This document shows positions 9,291-16,511 of a stretch of DNA of 64,000 bases, one piece after another (positions within the stretch are counted from its first letter, which is position 1; the number at the start of each line of letters is the position of its first letter). The DNA is taken from the NCBI GenBank assembly GCA_025936115.1, contig JAICTZ010000025.1, forward strand, positions 33,037 through 97,036, read 5' to 3'. Below the pieces are notes generated by a model that was given only the letters and a program-made list of their open reading frames with translations, made no database searches and was not told the origin of the DNA. The translations under genes and the position numbers were made by a program. Origin of the DNA: Polyangiaceae bacterium (GTDB taxonomy: Bacteria > Myxococcota_A > Polyangia > Polyangiales > Polyangiaceae).

Positions 9291-10459
9291 GCGAGACCGA
9301 AGATGCGCTCGAGAGCGAAGACGGCGCGCGGAAGATCCATGCTGAAGAAGGCCCAGCCGAGGTTCACGGCGAGGAACGTCGTAGGAATCGCGACGATGCT
9401 CGGCAGCTTGAAGCCCGAACTCGTCCAGGTGCGATGTAACGCGAGCAACGCGCCGTGCCACAGCCCCCACACGATGAAGTTGTAGGCAGCGCCATGCCAG
9501 AGACCGGATACTCCGAAGGCCACGAGCAGGTTCAACGCCGTGCGGCCGCGCCCGCGGCGCGAGCCGCCGAGCGGGATATAGACGTAATCGCGAATCCAGA
9601 ACGATAGCGAGATGTGCCAGCGGCGCCAAAACTCGGAGATGTTCCGACTGGCGTAGGGCCAGTCGAAGTTTTCCGGAATGCCGAGGCCAAAGAGATAGCC
9701 GCTGCCAATCGCGATGTCGGAGTAACCCGAAAAATCGAAATAGATTTTGCCGCCGTAAGCGAGGACCCACAACATGATCTGCGGCCCCGAAGCGACATAG
9801 AGTTTCGGCGTGGCGAGTTGATCGGCGAAGAGCGTGAAGGTGTCCGCCAATGCGTGCTTCTTCACGAGACCGGCCAGGATGCGGGTCACTCCCCGGGTCG
9901 CGAGCTCGGGGTCGAAGCGTGCGCCGCGCAGCTTCGGGAGAAAGTCCTGAATGCGCTTGATGGGCCCGGCTACCATCGAGGGGAAGAACAGGATGAACGC
10001 GGCGTATTCGCGCAGACTCACGCGGCCAATCTTGCCGAGGTAAGTGTCGGCCGCGAAGTGAATGAACTCGAACGTGAAGAAGCTCACACCGAGCGGCAAG
10101 ATCCAGCGGACGAGCGGCGCGAGCGTCGGCAGGTGCGTGAAGCGCGCGAAGTCGTTGTAGCTGGCCGTCGCGAAGGTGAGGTACTTGAAGAAGAGTAGGA
10201 TCGCGAGCGCCTGGAGGATGCCGAATAGACACCAGCGCGAGCCCTGGCGGTAGAGACGTGAGGTGAGGATTTCCCACCCGAACAACGAGACACAGAGCGC
10301 GCCCCAGAAACCGCCGAAGTGGAGGTAGCCGTAGTAAATGAAAAACGACGCGCCGAACGCGCTGATGACCCAGGGCTTGAGCCGCGGCGGACTGCAGTGA
10401 AAAAGGACGACCGCTGGCAGTAGGAACAGGAGAAAATACGTGATCTCGTTGAAGATCAT
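9287..10459 (-). CDS. MBOAT-family O-acyltransferase (AlgI-like)
   Basis: A 390-aa polytopic protein of the AlgI/DltB family, which moves acyl groups from cytoplasmic donors across the inner membrane. The N-terminus MIFNEITYFLLFLLP, the central YSDIAIGSGYLFGLGIPENF region, FWRRWHISLSFWIRDYVYIP and the catalytic-His region VSGLWHGAAYNF (His near residue 320) are all characteristic. It ends soon after GWAFFSMDLPRAVFALERIFG, earlier than usual for AlgI-type proteins, and lacks a C-terminal FxYxxF motif. That motif is on the overlapping microprotein instead. First gene of a three-gene O-acylation cassette. Confidence 0.92.
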   Translation of the reverse strand: MIFNEITYFLLFLLPAVVLFHCSPPRLKPWVISAFGASFFIYYGYLHFGGFWGALCVSLFGWEILTSRLYRQGSRWCLFGILQALAILLFFKYLTFATASYNDFARFTHLPTLAPLVRWILPLGVSFFTFEFIHFAADTYLGKIGRVSLREYAAFILFFPSMVAGPIKRIQDFLPKLRGARFDPELATRGVTRILAGLVKKHALADTFTLFADQLATPKLYVASGPQIMLWVLAYGGKIYFDFSGYSDIAIGSGYLFGLGIPENFDWPYASRNISEFWRRWHISLSFWIRDYVYIPLGGSRRGRGRTALNLLVAFGVSGLWHGAAYNFIVWGLWHGALLALHRTWTSSGFKLPSIVAIPTTFLAVNLGWAFFSMDLPRAVFALERIFGLA

Positions 10460-10626
10460 CGGTCAGCCCCCGCGGGGATGCGCGCGCGCTCGTGCCCGGT
10501 GACCGTCGGCATTGCAACGCCCTTGCTACAGTGTCCGCACGCGCCGCGCAAACGACGTCGAACGCTCGTCCGGCGTGCACCGACGCTCCCCATTTTCGCT
10601 CCGGAGTTGCGCCTCATCAGCGTCCT

Positions 10627-11748
10627 CTAGCCGCGCGTCGACAGGCGCGTGACGCGCTCGAGCACCTCGGCGAGCTCCGGGAGACGCACCGCTGGATCGC
10701 AGAGCTCGCGCGCACGAGCGGGGCCGTCCGCGCCGAGCCGTTTGCGGAGCTCGGCGTCGCGGACGAGCGTCTCGAGCGCCAAAGCGAGCTTCGCTTCGTC
10801 CGTGACGAGTAGGCCGACTTCATCCGTCACGATCTCGCGCGGTCCGCCCATGTCGGTGGTGACGACCGGCAGGCCCGCTTCGAGCGCACGCACGAAGGCG
10901 ATACCGAACGGCTCGGGTTCGACGTTCGGCTGGCAGTGAATGTCGGCGGCGGCGAGCAGACGCGGCACGTCGTCGGGCTCGTCGAGGAAGCGCAGGCGCG
11001 CCGTCACGCCGAGCGCACGCGCCTGCTCCTCGAGCGTCCTCCGATAAGCGCGTTCGGCGCGTCCGGCCGCGGGAGCAATTTGGAGGCAAAACCAGGACGT
11101 GGGCGGCGGTAGCCGCGCGAGCGCGCCGAAGAGTCGTGCGTGCCCCTTCGACGCGACGAGCCGGCAGGCCTGAACGATGACGACCGTGTCGTCATCGAAG
11201 CCGAGCTCGGCCCGAGCCTGACGCCGCTCTTCCGCCGCCAGCGGCGCACCGCGCAGCTCAACGGGCGGGTAAACGACGGACGAGCGCTCGATGGCAAAGA
11301 GCCCGGCGAGACCCGCGCGCGTAAACTCGCTGTTCGCGATCGACCAATCGGGCGGATGTCGCGCAGCCCAGCGCTCGACCCAGCGGTAATGCTGAACGCG
11401 GTCGTGCAGAAAGAAGACCTCGGGGATGCCGAGCGTACGCGGCACACCGCCGAAGATCGCCTGTGTCCACGCCGAGTGGCAGACGACGACATCGTAGTGA
11501 CCGACCGCGAGCAGACGTCTGAGCACGCGGCGTGCGCGCACGATCGACCAGGGCGCTTGCGCGTGGACGCCGCCGAGCTCGTTCACCTGCGCGCCCGCGC
11601 TCTCGAGCTCGCGCCGGAGCCGGCCATCGACACACAGCGCGAACTCGGGCTGCATCCCCGGGGCGAGCTCCGCGCGGCGTGCGAGCGTTGCAAGCGTCGC
11701 CTCGACGGCGCCCCACGCATGGCCGGAATGAACGTGAAGGACGCGCAC
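10627..11748 (-). CDS. GT4-family glycosyltransferase, altered EX7E motif
   Basis: A 373-aa GT-B glycosyltransferase starting MRVLHVHSGHAWGAVEATL. The donor half contains VIVQACRLVASKGHARLF. The usual EX7E motif reads EPFGIAFVRALEAGLP, so the second Glu is replaced by Arg. The N-terminal half is closely similar to the protein at 53387-54559: shared MR-LH, FALC-GRL, PW-R-R and FLH patterns mark them as paralogues. It lies about 170 bp upstream of the MBOAT gene on the same strand. Probably active, since other GT4 members tolerate this change, but not certain. Confidence 0.82.
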   Translation of the reverse strand: MRVLHVHSGHAWGAVEATLATLARRAELAPGMQPEFALCVDGRLRRELESAGAQVNELGGVHAQAPWSIVRARRVLRRLLAVGHYDVVVCHSAWTQAIFGGVPRTLGIPEVFFLHDRVQHYRWVERWAARHPPDWSIANSEFTRAGLAGLFAIERSSVVYPPVELRGAPLAAEERRQARAELGFDDDTVVIVQACRLVASKGHARLFGALARLPPPTSWFCLQIAPAAGRAERAYRRTLEEQARALGVTARLRFLDEPDDVPRLLAAADIHCQPNVEPEPFGIAFVRALEAGLPVVTTDMGGPREIVTDEVGLLVTDEAKLALALETLVRDAELRKRLGADGPARARELCDPAVRLPELAEVLERVTRLSTRG

Positions 11749-12060
11749 GGGTCGTCCCGAATAGCACAGCTCACCGCTGCCCAGCCGCCGCTTGCACGGC
11801 CTCTAGGACTACCGTCAGATGCCTGCATTTCTCCCGGCGTTTTTGGTCTTCGCGAGCGCTCTGCTTCTTGGAGCGGTCTTGCGGAGCCGCCCTGCGACCG
11901 ATTCGTTCAGAAGAAGGCTGGCGTCGGCTTCGCCAGAGCATTCACGTGGCTCCTGGTCTCTCTCGACGATCGTGATCTGGCCCCCTGCAAGACTCTACCG
12001 GTAGTGCTAGGCGACCGAAGCGCTCGATCCCCCGCCCCGTTCACGCTAAGCGAGTCTGCC
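11749..12060. other. 312-bp divergent intergenic region between glycosyltransferase and wlbB-like gene
   Basis: This stretch separates two divergent genes. It holds a 10-bp palindrome CTACCGGTAG at 11995-12004, followed by GTGCTAGG, which resembles the TAG-type -10 elements seen elsewhere in the window. A 61-codon ATG frame at 11819-12004 begins with a hydrophobic run (MPAFLPAFLVFASALLLGA) but has no ribosome site and no recognisable continuation, so I do not call it a gene. The region most likely carries the promoters of both flanking genes. Confidence 0.4.
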
Positions 12061-12663
12061 GTGAGCGCCGAACCCGTGAGCTCGATCCACCATACCGCCG
12101 TCGTCGAGCCGTCCGCCGTGCTCGGGCCCGGAGCGCGCGTTTGGCACTTCTGCCACGTGATGGAGGGCGCGCGCATCGGTGCGCGTTCGGTGCTCGGCCA
12201 GGGCTGCTTCGTGGGGCGTGGCGTGCGTGTCGGCGCGGGCGTGCGCGTGCAAAATCACGTGAGCCTGTTCGAAGGCGTGGAGCTCGAGGATGACGTCTTC
12301 GTAGGGCCGAGCGTGGTGTTCACGAACGTCTTGAACCCTCGCGCCGAGCGACCGAGAAAGGGCGAATTTCGACGCACCCTCGTGCGGCGTGGCGCGACCA
12401 TCGGCGCGAACGCGACGATCCTGCCGGGAGTGGTGCTCGGCGAATACTCGTTCGTCGGCGCGGGCGCCGTGGTGCGCGAGGACGTGGCGCCGCACGCCAT
12501 CGTCGTCGGCGTTCCGGCGCGCCAGAGCGGCTGGATGAGCCGGCAGGGTGAACGGCTCGAGTTCAGCGAGGGCGTCGGCACCTGCCCTGCGTCCGGGGAG
12601 CGTTACGCGCTCTCGAGCGCCGGCGTTCGGCTCATCGACGCGGCAGCGTCACCGGGCGTTTGA
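12061..12663 (+). CDS. wlbB: WlbB/WbpD-type UDP-diacetamido-uronate N-acetyltransferase (left-handed beta helix)
   Basis: A 200-aa hexapeptide-repeat acyltransferase. Repeats such as ARIGARSVLGQGCFVG and ATIGANATILPGVVLG form the left-handed beta helix. The signature FVGPSVVFTNVLNPR and the C-terminal VGVPARQSGWMSRQGE closely match WbpD/WlbB, which N-acetylate UDP-2-acetamido-3-amino-glucuronate using acetyl-CoA to make UDP-GlcNAc(3NAc)A for polysaccharide. GTG 12061 is taken as start; GTG 12076 is also possible. The frame stays open far upstream, but that sequence looks like antisense coding shadow. The 6-dehydrogenase, 3-oxidase and aminotransferase of the pathway are not in the window. Its 3' end overlaps cyaY tail to tail. 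Confidence 0.85.
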   Translation: MSAEPVSSIHHTAVVEPSAVLGPGARVWHFCHVMEGARIGARSVLGQGCFVGRGVRVGAGVRVQNHVSLFEGVELEDDVFVGPSVVFTNVLNPRAERPRKGEFRRTLVRRGATIGANATILPGVVLGEYSFVGAGAVVREDVAPHAIVVGVPARQSGWMSRQGERLEFSEGVGTCPASGERYALSSAGVRLIDAAASPGV

Positions 12664-12961
12664 GCCGTCGCGAGAGCGCTCCCTCGAGGGTTGCCCACAA
12701 TTCATCGCCGGATTTCGCGGCAATCCAACGCCCCCGCTCGGCGAGCCAGTCGAAGTGCCAAGCCCGTAGCTCGGCGGCCATCCAGATCTGGCGCGCGGCC
12801 CGGTGCGAGTTCACGACGTACCGGGCACCGTCGGCGAATTCGAGCGTGAGAATGTCGCTCGCGAGCTCGGCTTCGAGCTCCGGCAGCTCGAGCTCGTCGA
12901 GCGCGCGGACGAGCGCGCCGAGCTCGGGCCGAGCGACGGCTTCGTACTCGGCTTCGGTCAC
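12632..12961 (-). CDS. cyaY: Iron donor / frataxin-like protein CyaY
   Basis: A 109-aa frataxin homologue, about the length of E. coli CyaY. The first helix is acidic (VTEAEYEAVARPELGALVRA), followed by LELPELEAELASDILTLEF, strand residues around YVVNSHRAARQIWMAA and the conserved W-F/W pattern in AWHFDWLAERGRWI. Frataxins bind iron through the acidic ridge and tune Fe-S cluster assembly by IscS. The start is GTG at 12961, overlapping the stop of the upstream lipoprotein gene (GTGA). Longer in-frame starts run inside that gene and are rejected. The pairing with a lipoprotein is unusual; there is no isc gene nearby. Confidence 0.88.
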   Translation of the reverse strand: MTEAEYEAVARPELGALVRALDELELPELEAELASDILTLEFADGARYVVNSHRAARQIWMAAELRAWHFDWLAERGRWIAAKSGDELWATLEGALSRRLKRPVTLPRR

Positions 12962-13377
12962 TGCATCTTGGGCACGCAGGCGCCCGCCATGCAGTGGTTG
13001 CCCGGATTGCAGTCGTTGTCCGTCTGGCACGGCCACGCGCATTTTCCGAACTGCGTGTTGCACCGGTGCGTGAGGCACTGAGCGTCCGACTGGCACGCGA
13101 GCGCCATGGGGGACGGTTGCGAGAGCGCGCCGGCGGGGGCTGCGCCCGCCGGCGCCGGAGCGGTCGTCGCGCCCGGCATGGCCGTCGGCTGCCCGGGCGC
13201 GGGCTGCATCGCCGTGGGGGCGGGCTGCATCGCCGTGGGCTGCGCCGCAGGGTAAGGCTGCTGCTGCGGGTACTGCCCGTAGACCGGCTGCTGAGGCGGC
13301 GGCTGTTCGTCTTTTTTACAGGCCAGAGGGAGCGCGACGAGCGCGCCGAACATCAGGAACAAAACGCGAGCCCGCAT
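12958..13377 (-). CDS. Pro/Gln-rich lipoprotein with cysteine-rich C-terminus
   Basis: A 139-aa exported lipoprotein of unknown function. The leader MRARVLFLMFGALVALPLAC ends in a lipobox (L-P-L-A-C, Cys20), followed by KKDEQ. Residues about 25-90 are low complexity and rich in Pro, Gln and Ala (QPTAMQPAPTAMQPAP is an internal repeat). The last 45 residues hold eight cysteines in C-x-D-x-x-C patterns (ACQSDAQCLTHRCNTQFGKC), probably a small disulfide-bonded module common in myxobacterial surface proteins. It is upstream of and translationally coupled to cyaY. Confidence 0.75.
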   Translation of the reverse strand: MRARVLFLMFGALVALPLACKKDEQPPPQQPVYGQYPQQQPYPAAQPTAMQPAPTAMQPAPGQPTAMPGATTAPAPAGAAPAGALSQPSPMALACQSDAQCLTHRCNTQFGKCAWPCQTDNDCNPGNHCMAGACVPKMQ

Positions 13378-13453
13378 GATTTATCCTCGCGCGCGAAGTT
13401 AGCCGGCCTATCGTTTTCGGTCAACGACGGTTTGGGGTTATCGTCGAGGCACA

Positions 13454-14659
13454 ATGTCCGAGAGGGCGGAGCCAGTCTCCGTACTTCGCGAGGCTGCGGT
13501 CACGCGCCTCGTGCTCGAGCTCCGCTCCGCGCTCAAGCGCAAACCAGCGCGCGAGGCGTGGCTCGGGGGCGCGCTGCGTTCACTTTTTCTTCACGCGCCC
13601 GAGCTCCGGCGCGAGCTCGTGAGCGCACTCGAGCTCTTCGTTCGTCGCGGTTCGTTCGACCGGCCGCTCTACGCCGTCATTGCGCGCGGACTCGGCGAAA
13701 GCCGTGACCCGCGCGCGACTCCGCTCCTCGTAGCCGCGCTCGGCACGGAGGACGGCGGCGGGCTCGCGACGCTCGCGGCGGCCGGTCACAGCGTGCAAGC
13801 GGCGCTCGCCGAGCCGCTCGCCAAGCTCGCGGGCAACCGGCACGCCCACATCGCCTTTGCCGCCGAGGTCGCTCGCGTCGCGCGCGGCGAGTCGAACGGC
13901 GCGCACGCTCGCGCCGTCGCGCCGATGATCAAAGAGGCACATCGCATCGCCCTATGCCAAGACGTCCTGGTCTCGTGGACGTGGCGCCCGGCACTCGCTC
14001 CTGGCATCGTCCCCGCGCTCGCCGCGCTGCGCGGGGCGGAACGACACCTCGGACGCTGGCTCCTGCTCGCCGAGCTCGGCGCGCGCGCGGGTGACTCGAC
14101 GGTGCTCGAAGAGGCCCGCGAGCAAGCCGCGGTCGGACCCTCGGGCACCCGTCCAGCGTGGGCACTCGTGAGTTGGGCGCTCGAGGCATCCGAGCGGCCG
14201 CCCGGGACACGCCCGAACCTCGAGCTCGTCACGCGCCTGAGCGATCGGCCGACCGCCGACAAAGACCTGTCATTTCTGTTTCGGCTCGCCGACGCGGGGG
14301 TCGAAAGCTCGTGCCCGCTGCTGCGCCACCTCACACGGGGTCCACTGGAACAGGTGACGGCCGTGCGCGCCGCACTTTGCCTCGCCCGTAGTTTCGGAGA
14401 CGACCGGGCGCGTTTGCAGCTCACGCACGCCGTCGAGAAGGGTCAGGACGAAGCTTTGCGTGGGCTCGCGACTGCTGCGCTCTTCGATCTGGGTGAGCGC
14501 GAGCGGGCGCTCTCGGCCGCCGACGAGCTCGCTCACAGCGCGAAATTGCCGACGCTCACGTTCGGCAACCTGGTCTTGCTCGCCGCATCGGGTAGAGAAT
14601 CGGGACCACTCGTGACAGAGCCGCGCGTTCGCCGCATTCAGCTCGGCTGGTGGCCGTGA
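13454..14659 (+). CDS. Helical-repeat (HEAT-like) protein of unknown function
   Basis: A 401-aa soluble protein rich in Ala, Leu and Arg. Segments such as LGESRDPRATPLLVAALG and LARSFGDDRARLQLTHAV look like HEAT or PBS-lyase-type helical repeats that make scaffolds for protein binding. No signal peptide, membrane helix or catalytic motif is visible. Its stop overlaps the start of the following secreted zincin-like gene (GTGA), so the two are probably made together. I do not recognise a named family. Confidence 0.65.
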   Translation: MSERAEPVSVLREAAVTRLVLELRSALKRKPAREAWLGGALRSLFLHAPELRRELVSALELFVRRGSFDRPLYAVIARGLGESRDPRATPLLVAALGTEDGGGLATLAAAGHSVQAALAEPLAKLAGNRHAHIAFAAEVARVARGESNGAHARAVAPMIKEAHRIALCQDVLVSWTWRPALAPGIVPALAALRGAERHLGRWLLLAELGARAGDSTVLEEAREQAAVGPSGTRPAWALVSWALEASERPPGTRPNLELVTRLSDRPTADKDLSFLFRLADAGVESSCPLLRHLTRGPLEQVTAVRAALCLARSFGDDRARLQLTHAVEKGQDEALRGLATAALFDLGERERALSAADELAHSAKLPTLTFGNLVLLAASGRESGPLVTEPRVRRIQLGWWP

Positions 14660-16452
14660 AGCGTACAGCAACTTGGCGGCGCGTTCCCGCGCTGTGTATG
14701 GCGCTGGCGCTCGTGCCGTCCGTGCGCGCCGCCGAGCGCGACCAGGCGCTCGTTCTCTTTGCCGACACCGACGACGACGACAACGACGGCGTTGCCGACG
14801 CGGAGGCGACGCGCGTCACGGGCGCGGCGGCGACGGACGTCGTGCCGCTGCCGCCGCAGAGTAGCGTCCTGCCTCTGTCGGCACCCGTGGCACGCTGGAT
14901 CGCCGGTTCGAGGCCGTGGAATGGGATCGGCAAGCCGCGCGGCGCGCTCGCGCTGCAGGGCCTGCGAGCAGGCGCAACCACGGCGGTCGTCGACGGCGCG
15001 CCCCTCGAGCTCGCCGTCGTCGAGGCCCTGCTCATCGACGGCCGCGGCGGCAAGATCGATCTCGCTCGCTCCCACGCGGCCGTTTCGCGCCGACTGCCCT
15101 CGGTCGCGCACAGCGAGGACGCCGAGCGGCTCGATGCCGACGCCATGCGCTGGTTACTCGCGGGGCCCGTCTCGGCACTCCCGAACCACGTGACGCTCAC
15201 GTCGACGAAACCGAACGGCGCCGTGCTCGACACCATTCCGAGCGTCACGCTGGACGCCGTCACTTGTCCCCCGGATCTGCCGCCGGCGCTCACCTGCCGT
15301 GCGACGCCGCTCGGTTTCGCTGTCGCCGACGCGATCGATCGCAGCCGCGGCGCGGATTCCGAGCGCTGGATCCAGGCGGAGGTCGGTGGCCGGCTCGTCT
15401 TGAGCAGCGACGAACGCAAGGTGGCGAGCGTGCGCGTCGGCGGACCGCGCGTCACCGCCGTGGGGCCCATCGAGCGCCTGCGCGGCCACCTGCGAGTGCA
15501 CGTGTTTCGCACGACGCGCGGCGGCATGCCTGCGATCGGCGGCGACGACGCAGGCGCACGTGCTCTCGCGCGAAACGAGGTCGAGGTCGCGAGTTTACTT
15601 TGGGGCCAGTGCGGCATCCATTTCGGGCCGCCCGCGACGCTGGAGGTCGCAGTGCACGATCCACCGCCCGTCTATTTGCTCGCCGTCGGCTGTGACGCCG
15701 GCATCCCCGCGAGCGGGGGCGAGCTGCGTTTTTCCGTCGCCGGCCGGCGCCTGCGCGTCGCGACGCGTGCGGGTCAGACGCCCGTGGAAGTCGCGTCGGC
15801 AGTCGTGCGGGCGCTCGCGGCCGCGGGTGTGAGCGCGAGCGTCAGTCCGAATCCTACGACGCTCGGCGCGCCGTTCGGAACGGCGGACGTCATCGTGCGG
15901 CGCGCCGACGGCGCGCTCGCCGAGCTCCACGCCGACGGCACGGCGCCGCTCTCGAGCGATCCGAGTCTGACGGCTTGCTTCGGCGAAGTCGATTTCGCCG
16001 ACGGCATCGAGCACTTCACGGACGTCGACGCGCCGGCGGGCACCGTCGAGGAACGCGCGCTCGTCAAGGCCTTCGACGACGGCGATCCGACGACGATCGA
16101 CGTGTTCGTGGTCCCGGCCTTCGCAGGCGCCGGACGCATTGGCGAATCGTTCGTGCATGACCCGGGCGCGAGCATTCAAAATGTCGTCATCCTCGACCGC
16201 GCTGGCATTCGCGCAGGAGCGCGTTCCTTCGTGCTCGCGCACGAGCTCGGGCACGTCCTGCTCGACCTACCTGGTCATCCTGACGATTTCGGCGTGGATC
16301 GACCGTCTGATCTCATGGATGCCGACGCGGCAGATCCGAGCATGTTCGGGCCCCGCCGACTCTCGATCGCGGAATGCGAGCGTGCTTTCCGCCAGAGTGG
16401 ATCGTCGGCGGCCATCCCGCTTTTGGAGCCTTGGCCGCTCACGGCGAAGTAG
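14656..16452 (+). CDS. Secreted protein with zinc-protease-like HELGH motif
   Basis: A 598-aa protein (GTG 14656, coupled to the upstream stop; GTG 14650 is also in frame). The N-terminus is a signal peptide (VPALCMALALVPSVRAAE). It is followed by an aspartate-rich calcium-loop-like stretch, DTDDDDNDGVADAE, as in thrombospondin type 3 repeats. Near the C-terminus, VLAHELGHVLLDLPGH supplies the HExxH zinc motif, with a third His eight residues after the second instead of the metzincin spacing, and SDLMDA may act as a Met-turn. It is probably a periplasmic or secreted metallopeptidase or a degenerate one. Substrate unknown. Confidence 0.65.
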   Translation: MKRTATWRRVPALCMALALVPSVRAAERDQALVLFADTDDDDNDGVADAEATRVTGAAATDVVPLPPQSSVLPLSAPVARWIAGSRPWNGIGKPRGALALQGLRAGATTAVVDGAPLELAVVEALLIDGRGGKIDLARSHAAVSRRLPSVAHSEDAERLDADAMRWLLAGPVSALPNHVTLTSTKPNGAVLDTIPSVTLDAVTCPPDLPPALTCRATPLGFAVADAIDRSRGADSERWIQAEVGGRLVLSSDERKVASVRVGGPRVTAVGPIERLRGHLRVHVFRTTRGGMPAIGGDDAGARALARNEVEVASLLWGQCGIHFGPPATLEVAVHDPPPVYLLAVGCDAGIPASGGELRFSVAGRRLRVATRAGQTPVEVASAVVRALAAAGVSASVSPNPTTLGAPFGTADVIVRRADGALAELHADGTAPLSSDPSLTACFGEVDFADGIEHFTDVDAPAGTVEERALVKAFDDGDPTTIDVFVVPAFAGAGRIGESFVHDPGASIQNVVILDRAGIRAGARSFVLAHELGHVLLDLPGHPDDFGVDRPSDLMDADAADPSMFGPRRLSIAECERAFRQSGSSAAIPLLEPWPLTAK

Positions 16453-16473
16453 CCTCGCGACGCAATCGTCCGG

Positions 16474-16511
16474 TGGACAAAGCGCGCGCTCAAGGCTACG
16501 AAAGCTTTCGT
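16474..16511 (+). promoter_or_regulatory. Putative promoter with a 14-bp palindrome over the -10 region
   Basis: A TGGACA hexamer (16474-16479), 17 bases, then TACGAA (16497-16502) form a sigma70-like promoter for the glycine-rich lipoprotein. The perfect palindrome ACGAAAGCTTTCGT at 16498-16511 covers the -10 and the expected start site. The same 12-bp core recurs upstream of the gene at 20862, which suggests a common repressor. Prediction from sequence only. Confidence 0.4.

Noticed and set aside
9291..10580. Long open frame upstream of the microprotein
   Set aside because: It overlaps the MBOAT gene in another frame and its sequence is Arg/His/Pro shadow; only the last 55 codons look like a real membrane protein.
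11140..12060. Upstream extension of the WlbB frame, over 300 codons open
   Set aside because: It runs antisense to the glycosyltransferase gene and through the intergenic region; composition is Arg/Ala shadow typical of high-GC DNA, with no homology-like motifs.
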